In this document: in pieces, positions 16,049-23,277 of the stretch | How the letters are laid out: every line of letters starts with the position of its first letter | How positions within the stretch are numbered: position 1 is the first letter of the stretch | Source of the DNA: JOPF136 sp035272605 | GTDB lineage: Bacteria; Acidobacteriota; Terriglobia; Acidiferrales; UBA7541 | Direction of reading: 5' to 3' | Assembly: GCA_035272605.1 (NCBI GenBank) | Contig: DATEQM010000077.1 | Location: 1 to 26,528, forward strand | Length of the DNA: 26,528 bases | The notes under the pieces: model-generated | The model's database searches: none | Seen by the model: the letters and a program-made list of their open reading frames with translations, nothing else | Told to the model about the DNA's origin: nothing | Position numbers and translations under genes: made by a program

Positions 16049-16067
16049 CACTACGCGAACACTACGC
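16049..16067 (+). repeat. Two direct repeats CACTACGC, 11 bp apart
   Basis: CACTACGC occurs at 16049-16056 and 16060-16067. The start-to-start distance of 11 bases puts them on one DNA face, the layout of OmpR/PhoB-type response-regulator sites. No such regulator is encoded in the window. Confidence 0.45.
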
Positions 16068-16086
16068 TTTCGTGCCCGCAAATTTT

Positions 16087-16102
16087 GGTGACGCTCGTCA
16101 CA
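16087..16102. promoter_or_regulatory. CRP/FNR-like palindrome ahead of the cytochrome cluster
   Basis: GGTGACGCTCGTCACA matches TGTGA-N6-TCACA in 9 of 10 fixed bases. Its core is a perfect 6-2-6 inverted repeat (GTGACG-CT-CGTCAC, 16088-16101). It lies about 120 bases before the lipoprotein start and about 190 bases before the membrane-peptide ATG. A CRP/FNR-family regulator, which senses cAMP, oxygen or NO depending on the protein, would fit control of respiratory genes. Confidence 0.45.
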
Positions 16103-16174
16103 AGCGATTAGGACACCGGACACGGCGCTCTCACCGCCCCATATCCATACTGGACCTCGTTTAAGGCCTTCCGT

Positions 16175-16188
16175 GAATCCAGGGATTC
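16175..16188. promoter_or_regulatory. Perfect inverted repeat GAATCC-AG-GGATTC
   Basis: A second 6-2-6 palindrome in the same intergenic region, 31 bases before the first in-frame ATG of the cytochrome frame. Its symmetry suggests an operator for a dimeric regulator. I cannot assign the factor. Confidence 0.35.
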
Positions 16189-16218
16189 CGGATCGCCGAC
16201 TCACTTGGGCTGAACAAA

Positions 16219-17880
16219 ATGTCGCTTTCCTCATTCACGGTGGGGATTCTTTTACTTTTTGCACTGGGATCTCCCCAGGAGGCCGAGCATGAAAGAAATT
16301 TCAGGTATGCGCATCCTCAGTGTGGCTTTTCTCTTGGCGCTGGCGGTGTTGCTGGTGAGCTACGGCCTGAACGGCTGATTCGGCCGTTTTCCGGAACGTG
16401 GCAGGAGCCGCTACGTGCCATCTTCCGGGCGCCCTTCCTTCGCACTCGGGGAGCGTCTTCCCGGCTCCCCATCGCCGTTGCCATCCTGATCTTCATCCTC
16501 CTCTGTAGCACACCTGTACTTGCCGACGTGCACCCGGTTCCGCTCGACAAAAACACGGATTCGGCCAAGTGCCTGGAGTGCCACGCGGATAAGGCCAAAG
16601 GGAAGCACGTCCATACGGCGATATCCATGGGCTGCACGAGCTGTCACGAAATCCGAGTAAGCAAGGATGTGACGCGGGTCAAGCTGATTACCACCACTCC
16701 CGCCGCGCTTTGCTTCACCTGCCATGCCGACAAAAATCCCGCGGAAATCAAAGGAGTCATCCACAAGCCGGCCATCCGCGATTGCCTCAAGTGCCACGAC
16801 CCCCATGCCAGCGACAATCCCGATCAACTCTTGAAGCCGCTGTCCGGCGGGGCGCAAGAGAATCTCTGCCTGCAATGCCACTCCATCGGCGAGAACACAC
16901 CGGAAAAGGGCAGCCGCCACCCGGCCCTGGACGCCGGCTGCGACACCTGCCATGTGATCCACAAGACCGGCCCCTCAAGCGATCTCCAGTTTACCAAGCA
17001 TTTGAAGAAGGATCCCCCGGCGCTTTGCCTGGACTGCCACGACCCGAAGGACGCGGACCTGATAAAGGCACATCGGGGCCAGCCTTTTGAGAAAGCGGAC
17101 TGTGTCTCCTGTCACAACCCCCATCAGTCCGCCATGCCGAACTTGATGCAGGCTTTTGTGCACCCCCCGTTTGCGGATAAGCAGTGTGACCTATGCCACG
17201 CCCCGGCCAAGGATGGGAAGGTGGTGCTCACGCAGGCCAGCAGCAAGGAGCTGTGCGTCACCTGCCACGACGCACAAGCCAAAGAAATCGAAACCGCCAA
17301 GGTGCCGCATCCCGGAGCCATGGGAGATTGCGTGGATTGCCACAGCCCGCACGCCAGCTCACAGCCCGGCCTGCCCAGGACCAACAACGTGGACATTTGT
17401 CTCGCGTGCCACACGGAGCAGGCCGAAGAACTGAAGACCAAGAAAGTGCTTCACAAGCCGGCGTTTCAAACCGGCTGCGCCGTCTGCCACACGCCCCATG
17501 GCGGAGAGAACCCGCACTTGCTCCGGGCCAAAGACGTCAACACGCTCTGCCTGGAATGCCACGGGCCGGACGCGCCGCAGCCGGTGCGGCTCGAGGAACA
17601 GCATCTGATCTCCATTTTCGGCGGCAAAGTGCTGTTGCCGGAAAATTACTTCCAGACCACGCCGATCCTGCCGCTCCGGTATGGCATCGGCCACCCGGTC
17701 GAGGGGCACCCCGTCAGCAACACCATCGACACGAAGACCAATAAGCCCGTCGCGTTGAACTGCCTGAGCTGCCACCAGCCCCATGCTTCCGCGAAGCCCG
17801 GCCTGCTGGTCAAAGATCAGGAAGCCAACTTGGCATTTTGCAGGAACTGCCACACCGAAGGGACAGTGCAGTTCCGCTGA
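16219..17880 (+). CDS. 16-haem c-type cytochrome (doubled-CXXCH family)
   Basis: Sixteen CXXCH haem-attachment motifs are present, the first CLECH and the last CRNCH, many as doubled units of the CHxPHxS type (CHDPHAS, CHNPHQS, CHSPHAS, CHQPHAS). The extra His can supply distal ligands. A gap of about 60 residues without haem (around HLISIFGGKVLLPENY) lies between motifs 14 and 15. The signal peptide is LPIAVAILIFILLCSTPVLA, cleaved before DVHP, so it acts in the periplasm or beyond. The start is a problem. The given ATG (16219) puts about 80 residues, including another hydrophobic stretch, before the signal, and this region overlaps the membrane-peptide gene 16289-16378 in another frame. The only in-frame alternatives are GTG 16240 or a rare CTG at 16375 that overlaps the peptide's TGA. 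I think the true start is near 16375. First large gene of the cluster, stop 14 bases before the NHL gene. Confidence 0.88.
   Translation: MSLSSFTVGILLLFALGSPQEAEHERNFRYAHPQCGFSLGAGGVAGELRPERLIRPFSGTWQEPLRAIFRAPFLRTRGASSRLPIAVAILIFILLCSTPVLADVHPVPLDKNTDSAKCLECHADKAKGKHVHTAISMGCTSCHEIRVSKDVTRVKLITTTPAALCFTCHADKNPAEIKGVIHKPAIRDCLKCHDPHASDNPDQLLKPLSGGAQENLCLQCHSIGENTPEKGSRHPALDAGCDTCHVIHKTGPSSDLQFTKHLKKDPPALCLDCHDPKDADLIKAHRGQPFEKADCVSCHNPHQSAMPNLMQAFVHPPFADKQCDLCHAPAKDGKVVLTQASSKELCVTCHDAQAKEIETAKVPHPGAMGDCVDCHSPHASSQPGLPRTNNVDICLACHTEQAEELKTKKVLHKPAFQTGCAVCHTPHGGENPHLLRAKDVNTLCLECHGPDAPQPVRLEEQHLISIFGGKVLLPENYFQTTPILPLRYGIGHPVEGHPVSNTIDTKTNKPVALNCLSCHQPHASAKPGLLVKDQEANLAFCRNCHTEGTVQFR
16289..16378 (+). 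CDS. 29-aa single-span membrane peptide (small ORF)
   Basis: ATG at 16289 is preceded by AGGAGG with 7-base spacing, the strongest ribosome-binding site in this part of the window. The peptide starts MKEISGMRIL and continues as a hydrophobic helix (VAFLLALAVLLVSYG), ending NG then TGA. It overlaps the long frame of the 16-haem gene in the +1 phase, and its stop forms CTGA with the in-frame CTG of the cytochrome. It may be a small membrane component of the complex, a leader peptide that couples translation of the cytochrome, or both. Too short for homology by eye. The ribosome-binding site and protein-like composition are the evidence. Confidence 0.5.
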   Translation: MKEISGMRILSVAFLLALAVLLVSYGLNG

Positions 17881-17894
17881 AGGGAGAGGATGAC

Positions 17895-19181
17895 ATGAAA
17901 TTCCAGCACTCGCGTTCGATGCCATCCCGGTGGATGCTCCCGCTTCTCTCCGCGCTGCTGGCCTTTGGCCTGAGCGGCGTTCCGGCACAGGCGCAGAAGA
18001 AGTCCAACAAGAAGGGCAACGCCACCGGGGTGCAGGAGCCCAAAACAACCACCTTCGACATCAGCAGGATCGTCTGGCCGAATCCTCCGGCCATTGCCCG
18101 CGTCAAGTTCGAAGACATTTTGACCGGGCAGAAGATCGACTGGGCCTCGCTGGAGAGTAAGCAAAAACAGAAGCTTTCCTGGATGGACCGGCTGGCTGGG
18201 GCCCAGCCGGACAGCCAGATCAAGGACGTGCAGAAAAAGGTCGGGTTCCAGTTGATCCGCGTGTACGGTGTGGCCGCGGATTCAAAAGGCAATATCTACG
18301 CCGCCGACCAGGCGGTCGGCGCCATCTTCATCTTTCCCAAGGCGGCAACGGAGCCGCTCCAGCTCATTGCCAATGGCCGCGACGCGCACTTTGCGATGAT
18401 TAACGGCCTGGCCATGGACGACAACGACCGGCTGTTCGTCACCGATTTGAAATTGCACCACGTCCTGGTCTTCAACGCAAAACATGTGGTCGAAGCTTCC
18501 TTCGGCGCCCAACAATTGGTTTCACCGGCGGGCATCGCCTTGGATACCGAAAACCGGTTTGTCTACGTGGTCGATACGCAACAGGACCAGGTCCTGGTTT
18601 TCGACGCGGACACCTACAAGCTGCTCCGCCGGATCGGCACCGGCGGGAAGAAACACACCCTCACCAGCCCCGGGGATTTCTCCCTGCCCACCAACGTGGC
18701 TGTGGACAAGGACGGCAACGTCTACGTCACCGATACGTTGAACAACCGCGTGGAAAGTTTCGATGCCGATGGCAATTTCATCAGCGAATTCGGCAAGTCC
18801 GGCGACGGTCCCGGACATTTTGCCCGGCCCAAGGGGATCGCCGTGGATTGCGATGGCCACATCTGGGTGGCCGACGAGGTCCAAAGCCGGGTGCAGGTTT
18901 TCGATCAAGAAGGCCGGGAATTGATCTACTTCGGCCAGATGGGATGGTATCCCGGGCAGTTCCAAGCGCTCTACGGAATTGCGTTTGACAAAAAATACAA
19001 CCGGGTCATCACCAGCGAGCAGTTCCCCGGCCGCGTGCAGGTATTCCGCTATGTGACCGAGGCGGAAGCAGCAGCAGAAAAGGCCCGCCGCGAGGCGGAG
19101 CAAGCCAGGCCGGCGCCGAACGCTGCAGATTCGACGCCGCAGAAAGGTGGTGGCACTTCAAAAAACACGGTTCCGCGGTGA
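17895..19181 (+). CDS. Secreted six-bladed NHL-repeat beta-propeller protein
   Basis: 428 aa. The signal peptide (WMLPLLSALLAFGL, cleavage after AQAQ) is followed by a linker with WPNPPAIARVKFEDIL. Then come six NHL blades of the form P.G(I/V)A.D..G.(I/V)YV.D...(R/Q)V.VF: YGVAADSKGNIYAAD, INGLAMDDNDRLFVTD, PAGIALDTENRFVYVVD, PTNVAVDKDGNVYVTD, PKGIAVDCDGHIWVAD and LYGIAFDKKYNRVITS. The last about 45 residues are a charged, Ala/Glu/Lys-rich tail (EAEAAAEKARREAEQA) that is probably extended. NHL propellers are protein-protein docking platforms and repeatedly sit beside extracellular cytochromes. No enzymatic residues seen. ATG 17895 has GGGAGAGGA just upstream. Paired with a second NHL gene at 23259. 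Confidence 0.92.
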   Translation: MKFQHSRSMPSRWMLPLLSALLAFGLSGVPAQAQKKSNKKGNATGVQEPKTTTFDISRIVWPNPPAIARVKFEDILTGQKIDWASLESKQKQKLSWMDRLAGAQPDSQIKDVQKKVGFQLIRVYGVAADSKGNIYAADQAVGAIFIFPKAATEPLQLIANGRDAHFAMINGLAMDDNDRLFVTDLKLHHVLVFNAKHVVEASFGAQQLVSPAGIALDTENRFVYVVDTQQDQVLVFDADTYKLLRRIGTGGKKHTLTSPGDFSLPTNVAVDKDGNVYVTDTLNNRVESFDADGNFISEFGKSGDGPGHFARPKGIAVDCDGHIWVADEVQSRVQVFDQEGRELIYFGQMGWYPGQFQALYGIAFDKKYNRVITSEQFPGRVQVFRYVTEAEAAAEKARREAEQARPAPNAADSTPQKGGGTSKNTVPR

Positions 19182-19183
19182 TG

Positions 19184-19223
19184 CCCGCTGGGCGGGAGAC
19201 TTGGCGGTGGCCCAAGCGCCAAG
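19184..19223 (+). promoter_or_regulatory. Two tandem hairpins between NHL and tetrahaem genes
   Basis: CCCGC-TGG-GCGGG is followed at once by CTTGGCG (19200-19206) / CGCCAAG (19217-19223) with a 10-base loop. There is no T-run, so intrinsic termination is unlikely. They could mark an RNA-processing or stabilising boundary just 5' of the tetrahaem mRNA. Confidence 0.4.
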
Positions 19224-19324
19224 ACAGCAAAGTTCCCGGCAGCCCGACCATCCCGAGCAGTGGCAGTGATTGGCTCTAGGAAAGTGGATGTGAAGAATCG
19301 AAACTCAAATCGGAGGTGGAAGTA

Positions 19325-20257
19325 ATGAAACGAATAGTAGTCGTTTTACTGCTGACTTTGGGTTTGGCGGGATACGCCGCGGCTCAGGTCAGCTCGCCGA
19401 CACAGGACGTGCTCGGCGCTCACAACGTGTACGGCCGTGGCTGTATCGCCTGCCACTCGCCGCACAGCGGCGCCGCCGGCAACGGCGGACCGTCCAGTGC
19501 CAACACCGGCAACTTCATTCTGTGGGGCGAGGATCTCACGCCGCTCTACGGACAAACCTTTACCTTTGCAGGCGGGAATACCGTTACCATCCCCAATTAC
19601 GGCACGACCCCAGTCACCGTTAACGGTACGACCTATGCTCCCACTGCGTTTCCTGCCAGCGCCTCCGACGGTACCTTCATTGTCGCCGCCTGCCTGAGCT
19701 GCCACGATGGCAACCTCGCCGTGGTGGGCATGATGACAGGCAAGACGGTGGAAACGGTAACCATCAATGGCGCGACCTTCCGTCCTCCCACGCTGCTCGG
19801 GAACGACGGCTCGACCCCCGGAAACTACCTCAACGACCACCCAGTAGGGCCCACTGCCGTCGTGAGCTGCGGCGGCCAATACAACTGGGACTGCACTGTG
19901 AACGCGAACGGCTCGATTAGCTACAACGGGCCGAACAGCACACAGTTCCTCGCCGACTACTTTGATGTGACAACCTATGGGCCGATTCACAGTCTGGTGA
20001 AGGTTCCCGGTACTCAGGTCGGCATGACCGGAACATATACGTCCAATTCGTGGGTTACCTGCACCACCTGCCACGACCAGCACGACATGCTCTATTTCAA
20101 CGCGGGCGCAAAGGGGATCAAGGAAACCCACTTCTTTGTCCGCGGCTGGTACGCTCCGGGAAATACCCCGACCAGCAACAGCGCGGCTCAGTTCTGCCGC
20201 ACCTGCCACGGCGGCGAATCCAACGAAGCGCACGGTCAGATCGTGCCCACAACCTGA
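19325..20257 (+). CDS. Secreted tetrahaem c-type cytochrome (OmcE-like candidate)
   Basis: 310 aa. The signal peptide (KRIVVVLLLTLGLAGYAAAQ) is followed by four CXXCH sites: CIACH, CLSCH, CTTCH and CRTCH. Haem is sparse, one per about 75 residues, with long Ser/Thr/Gly/Asn-rich beta-type inserts (for example TFTFAGGNTVTIPNYG). Spare histidines (AHNVYG, SPHSG, NDHPVG, GPIHSL, KETHFF, NEAHGQ) are enough for bis-His ligation of all four haems. Low haem density and neutral, loop-rich sequence suit a secreted or surface protein more than a compact periplasmic one. The neighbours (propeller, prolyl isomerase, barrel) match those of filament-forming cytochromes, so an OmcE-like filament subunit is the leading hypothesis, not proven. 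ATG 19325 is 8 bases after GGAGG. The gene is bracketed by hairpins. Confidence 0.9.
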   Translation: MKRIVVVLLLTLGLAGYAAAQVSSPTQDVLGAHNVYGRGCIACHSPHSGAAGNGGPSSANTGNFILWGEDLTPLYGQTFTFAGGNTVTIPNYGTTPVTVNGTTYAPTAFPASASDGTFIVAACLSCHDGNLAVVGMMTGKTVETVTINGATFRPPTLLGNDGSTPGNYLNDHPVGPTAVVSCGGQYNWDCTVNANGSISYNGPNSTQFLADYFDVTTYGPIHSLVKVPGTQVGMTGTYTSNSWVTCTTCHDQHDMLYFNAGAKGIKETHFFVRGWYAPGNTPTSNSAAQFCRTCHGGESNEAHGQIVPTT

Positions 20258-20267
20258 ATCCTTCCTT

Positions 20268-20296
20268 CCGGGGGGAGGACACTTTCCTCCCCCTGG
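20268..20296 (+). promoter_or_regulatory. Strong GC hairpin just after the tetrahaem gene
   Basis: CCGGGGGGAGGA pairs with TCCTCCCCCTGG across loop CACTT, a 12-bp stem with one G-T pair, 11 bases after the tetrahaem stop. No T-run follows. A second set of GCCTGC/GCAGGC inverted repeats lies at 20314-20345. This looks like a partial attenuator or a 3'-end stabiliser that raises tetrahaem mRNA above its downstream neighbours. Confidence 0.55.
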
Positions 20297-20378
20297 GGGA
20301 AGCAGTTCGCAAGGCCTGCTCCGGCGCCGGTGGCAGGCAGCCTGCTTCACAAGAATCGAGCAGGAATGGAGAGGAATT

Positions 20379-21431
20379 ATGAACCGCAACTTGGCAATCA
20401 TCGCTCTCTTGCTGGCAGCGGCGCTGCCACTGCAAGCGCAGAACCAGGCCGCGCACCCGGCGAACCCGGCTCAGGCGGCTGCCACTGGCAACGGAATGCT
20501 TCAGCTGGCTAAACCTGTGGCGCGGGTGAATGGGACGGTCTTGACGGAACGCGACTTGCTTCGCGAGATGTACGCTATTTTTCCCTATGCCCGGCAGCAC
20601 AACGGGGGATTCCCGCGCGCCATGGAAGCAGACATCCGCCAGGGCGCGCTGAGGATGATTGAGTTCGAGGAACTGGCCTACCAGGAAGCGAAGCGCCGGA
20701 AGATGACCGTCGCACCCGCACGGTTGGCCAAGGCCGAAAACGAGTTCCGGGCACAATTTCCCACTGAGGAGAAGTTCCGCGGATACCTGAAGGCGGAAGA
20801 CAGCGGTTCCCTCCAAGTACTGCGGACAAAGATCGCGCGGTCCCTGTTGATTGAGGATTTGTTGAAGGTCGAGGTAACAGATAAGTCTTGGATCTCCATG
20901 ACGGAGGTAAGGGCCTACTACCAGAAGCACTTGGAGCGTTTCAACCTGCCGGAGTCTTTCTCCCTGCAAACCATCACCGTCATGCCGCCGGTGCCGCCGA
21001 CTCCCAAGCAGCCAACGCCACCCCCGCCCACCCCGCAGCAGTGGATGCAAATGCGGGCCCGGGCCGATGATGCCCTGCGCCAGGCCAAGGCCACCAAGAC
21101 GTACGAAGAGTTCGGGATTCTTGCGGAAAAGATCTCGGAAGACGATTACCGCGTGATGATGGGAAACCACAAGTCCGTGGACGCGAAGGATTTGCCGCCG
21201 GCAATCCTCCAAGCCGCCTCGAAAATGCAGCCGGGGCAAATCAGCGATGTGCTCCAGGTGGACGGCGCCTACACCATCATCCGTCTCAACGCCCACACTC
21301 CCGCCCGGATGCAAAAGCTCGACGAAGTCGCCAGCGGGCTGCGCGCCGAAATGCGCCGCAACAAGCAGGAAATGCTCCGCCACGAACTGGACGCGAAGCT
21401 GAGGAAGAACGCCAAGGTCGAAGAGTTGTAG
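20379..21431 (+). CDS. Periplasmic SurA/parvulin-type peptidyl-prolyl isomerase
   Basis: 350 aa. Signal peptide LAIIALLLAAALPLQA, cleaved before QNQ. Residues about 46-190 form a SurA-N-like helical chaperone domain (VARVNGTVLTERDLLREM, the usual 'V.G..I...DL' entry). Residues about 191-305 resemble a parvulin domain (AILQAASKMQPGQISDVLQVDGAYTIIRLN). The parvulin part is interrupted by a Pro/Thr-rich segment (203-219, PPVPPTPKQPTPPPPTP), and key parvulin residues are degraded, so it may be mainly a holdase chaperone. Likely job: folding the neighbouring barrel or secreted cytochromes in the periplasm. ATG 20379 follows GGAGAGGA. Stop 7 bases before the barrel gene, so co-translated with it. 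Confidence 0.87.
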   Translation: MNRNLAIIALLLAAALPLQAQNQAAHPANPAQAAATGNGMLQLAKPVARVNGTVLTERDLLREMYAIFPYARQHNGGFPRAMEADIRQGALRMIEFEELAYQEAKRRKMTVAPARLAKAENEFRAQFPTEEKFRGYLKAEDSGSLQVLRTKIARSLLIEDLLKVEVTDKSWISMTEVRAYYQKHLERFNLPESFSLQTITVMPPVPPTPKQPTPPPPTPQQWMQMRARADDALRQAKATKTYEEFGILAEKISEDDYRVMMGNHKSVDAKDLPPAILQAASKMQPGQISDVLQVDGAYTIIRLNAHTPARMQKLDEVASGLRAEMRRNKQEMLRHELDAKLRKNAKVEEL

Positions 21432-21438
21432 GCTATGT

Positions 21439-23277
21439 ATGCAGGCCAGGGTCTATCTCGGGTTTGCAGGCTTGGTGCTGGTTGGAGTGCTTTGCGCAAG
21501 CGCCCCCGCGCGGGCCCAGGTCCAGGTGGGGAGCGAGACGCAGCTCAACCTGGATGGCAGCATCAGTGCCGGATACTCGGGCGACTTTTCGAACGTAGGT
21601 CCTGACAGCCATGGAGTCATCTTCGGGGGCACCGGAAATTTGACTGGTTCCTATCACAGCCCGCAGTTTCTGAACTTCGATGTTGCGCCCTTTTTTAATC
21701 AATCGCGCGACAACTCCGACTACCAGTCCATCACCAACAGCTCAGGCGTGGTCGCCAGCGCGAGTCTTTTCGGGGGCAGCCAGTTCCCCGCGTATTTCAA
21801 TTATTCCAGGCTGTATAACAGCGAGTCGAGCTATTCGGTGCCGGGATTGTCGAACTACGTCACCAGTGGCGACAGTCAGACCTTCGGCGTGGGGTGGTCT
21901 GCCCACTTCAAGAACCTCCCGTCTTTCACCTTCGGGTACCAGCAGGGATCGACCGACTACTCGCTGTATGGAGCCCCGCAGAATAGTTCCAACGATTTTC
22001 ACTCGGTCTTCGTGAACGCCATCTACACCCTGGATGGGTTCCATCTGAGCGGCGGGATTCACTACGGCAATTCCAGCTCGCTCTTCCCGCAAATTGTATC
22101 CGGGGAGCCTTCCGAAAAGGCGAGTTCGGACACGACCGCCTATACCCTCAGTATGTCGCGGAGCATTGCTTCGGACGGGAGCACCTGGGTTAACTTTATT
22201 AGAGACACCACCGCTTATGATTCGCTGGGACTGCACAGTTCCGAGACCTCGGACATCGTGAACGGGGGGCTGGCCCTGAAGGCGACGGATAAGCTCACCA
22301 CTCAAGTCAGCATGGACTACGACGACAATCTCGCCGGATCCATCCTCCAGTCCATCAGCAGCACCGGTGCAATCGTTCCCGTTTCCCTCACGGAGGCGCC
22401 ATCTCATTCCTGGGGCTTCGTCGGCCAAGCGCAGTACTCGCTTTTTTCCGGCCTTTATGTTGCCGGGACGGTTTCCTACCGGCAGCAACTGTTCCTGGGC
22501 GAGTCGTATGATTCCACGGCGTACAGCGGGTCAGTGAACTACGGGCATGACCTGCTGGGAGGGCAGTTTACCGCCACGGCTATCGTGAGCCACAATTCCT
22601 ACGGGAACATTGGCGGGTCCACGTTGGGATTCCTCACAGACGAGATTTACATCCGGAAAATCGGTGCTTGGGGGCTGAGCGGCTCCTTCAGCTATTCGCG
22701 GAATGTTCAGTCCATTCTGATCTCCTATACCACCTCCGGCTACAGTTTCTCAGGCTCGGTGAACCGCCGGATCAAGCGGCTGATTTGGACGGCTTCGGCG
22801 AGCGGAGCCAAAAGCATGTTCGACGAGGTACACGGCACCAATACCTATACCCAGGGCTACTCCATGGGACTTTCGGGACGCTGGCTGGGGGCGAGCGCCG
22901 GGTATTCGAAATCCACTGGAACCGGTCTGGTAACGGCAACGGGTATCTCTACGCTGCCGCCGGGCGTGCCGCCCTCGCTGGTGAACGCGATTTTGTATGG
23001 CGGCACGACCTATTCGGCCAGCCTGGGAAGTACCCCCATTCGCAGGCTTACCGTAAACGCCACCTACGTGCAGGCCCGGAGCAACACCGTGGGTGGGCCG
23101 CTCACCTCGAACAATAAAACGGAGGAAGCGTTCTCCTACTTGAGCTATCAGTTCCGCAAGGTATATTTGAATGCGGGCTACAGCCGGCTGGTGCAAGGGT
23201 TCAGCGCAAGTGGTATGGCCCCGACGATGATATCCACTTACTATTTCGGCGTATCCCGATGGTTCAAAGCCTTCTAG
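21439..23277 (+). CDS. Outer-membrane beta-barrel (porin of a putative porin-cytochrome conduit)
   Basis: 612 aa. Signal peptide (VYLGFAGLVLVGVLCASAPARA). The rest is an almost continuous alternation of polar and aromatic/small residues typical of transmembrane beta-strands (for example FSYLSYQFRKVYLNAGYSR). It ends in the outer-membrane signature aromatic Phe (SRWFKAF). No cysteine pairs or haem motifs. Length allows a barrel in the 20-28 strand range. Next to multihaem cytochromes, this is the likely sheath that holds a haem wire across the outer membrane, as MtrB and OmbB do, but sequence similarity to those cannot be judged by eye. A plain structural porin is the alternative. ATG 21439, 7 bases after the isomerase stop. 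Its 3' end overlaps the next gene by 19 bases. Confidence 0.85.
   Translation: MQARVYLGFAGLVLVGVLCASAPARAQVQVGSETQLNLDGSISAGYSGDFSNVGPDSHGVIFGGTGNLTGSYHSPQFLNFDVAPFFNQSRDNSDYQSITNSSGVVASASLFGGSQFPAYFNYSRLYNSESSYSVPGLSNYVTSGDSQTFGVGWSAHFKNLPSFTFGYQQGSTDYSLYGAPQNSSNDFHSVFVNAIYTLDGFHLSGGIHYGNSSSLFPQIVSGEPSEKASSDTTAYTLSMSRSIASDGSTWVNFIRDTTAYDSLGLHSSETSDIVNGGLALKATDKLTTQVSMDYDDNLAGSILQSISSTGAIVPVSLTEAPSHSWGFVGQAQYSLFSGLYVAGTVSYRQQLFLGESYDSTAYSGSVNYGHDLLGGQFTATAIVSHNSYGNIGGSTLGFLTDEIYIRKIGAWGLSGSFSYSRNVQSILISYTTSGYSFSGSVNRRIKRLIWTASASGAKSMFDEVHGTNTYTQGYSMGLSGRWLGASAGYSKSTGTGLVTATGISTLPPGVPPSLVNAILYGGTTYSASLGSTPIRRLTVNATYVQARSNTVGGPLTSNNKTEEAFSYLSYQFRKVYLNAGYSRLVQGFSASGMAPTMISTYYFGVSRWFKAF

Noticed and set aside
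16236..16265. Sigma-54 promoter (TTTTGCA) ahead of the small peptide
   Set aside because: The GG of the -24 element is not at the required spacing from TGCA.
16219..16378. Programmed frameshift joining the small membrane peptide to the 16-haem frame
   Set aside because: No slippery heptamer or pausing structure was seen; a coupled CTGA start or a plain overlap explains the layout more simply.
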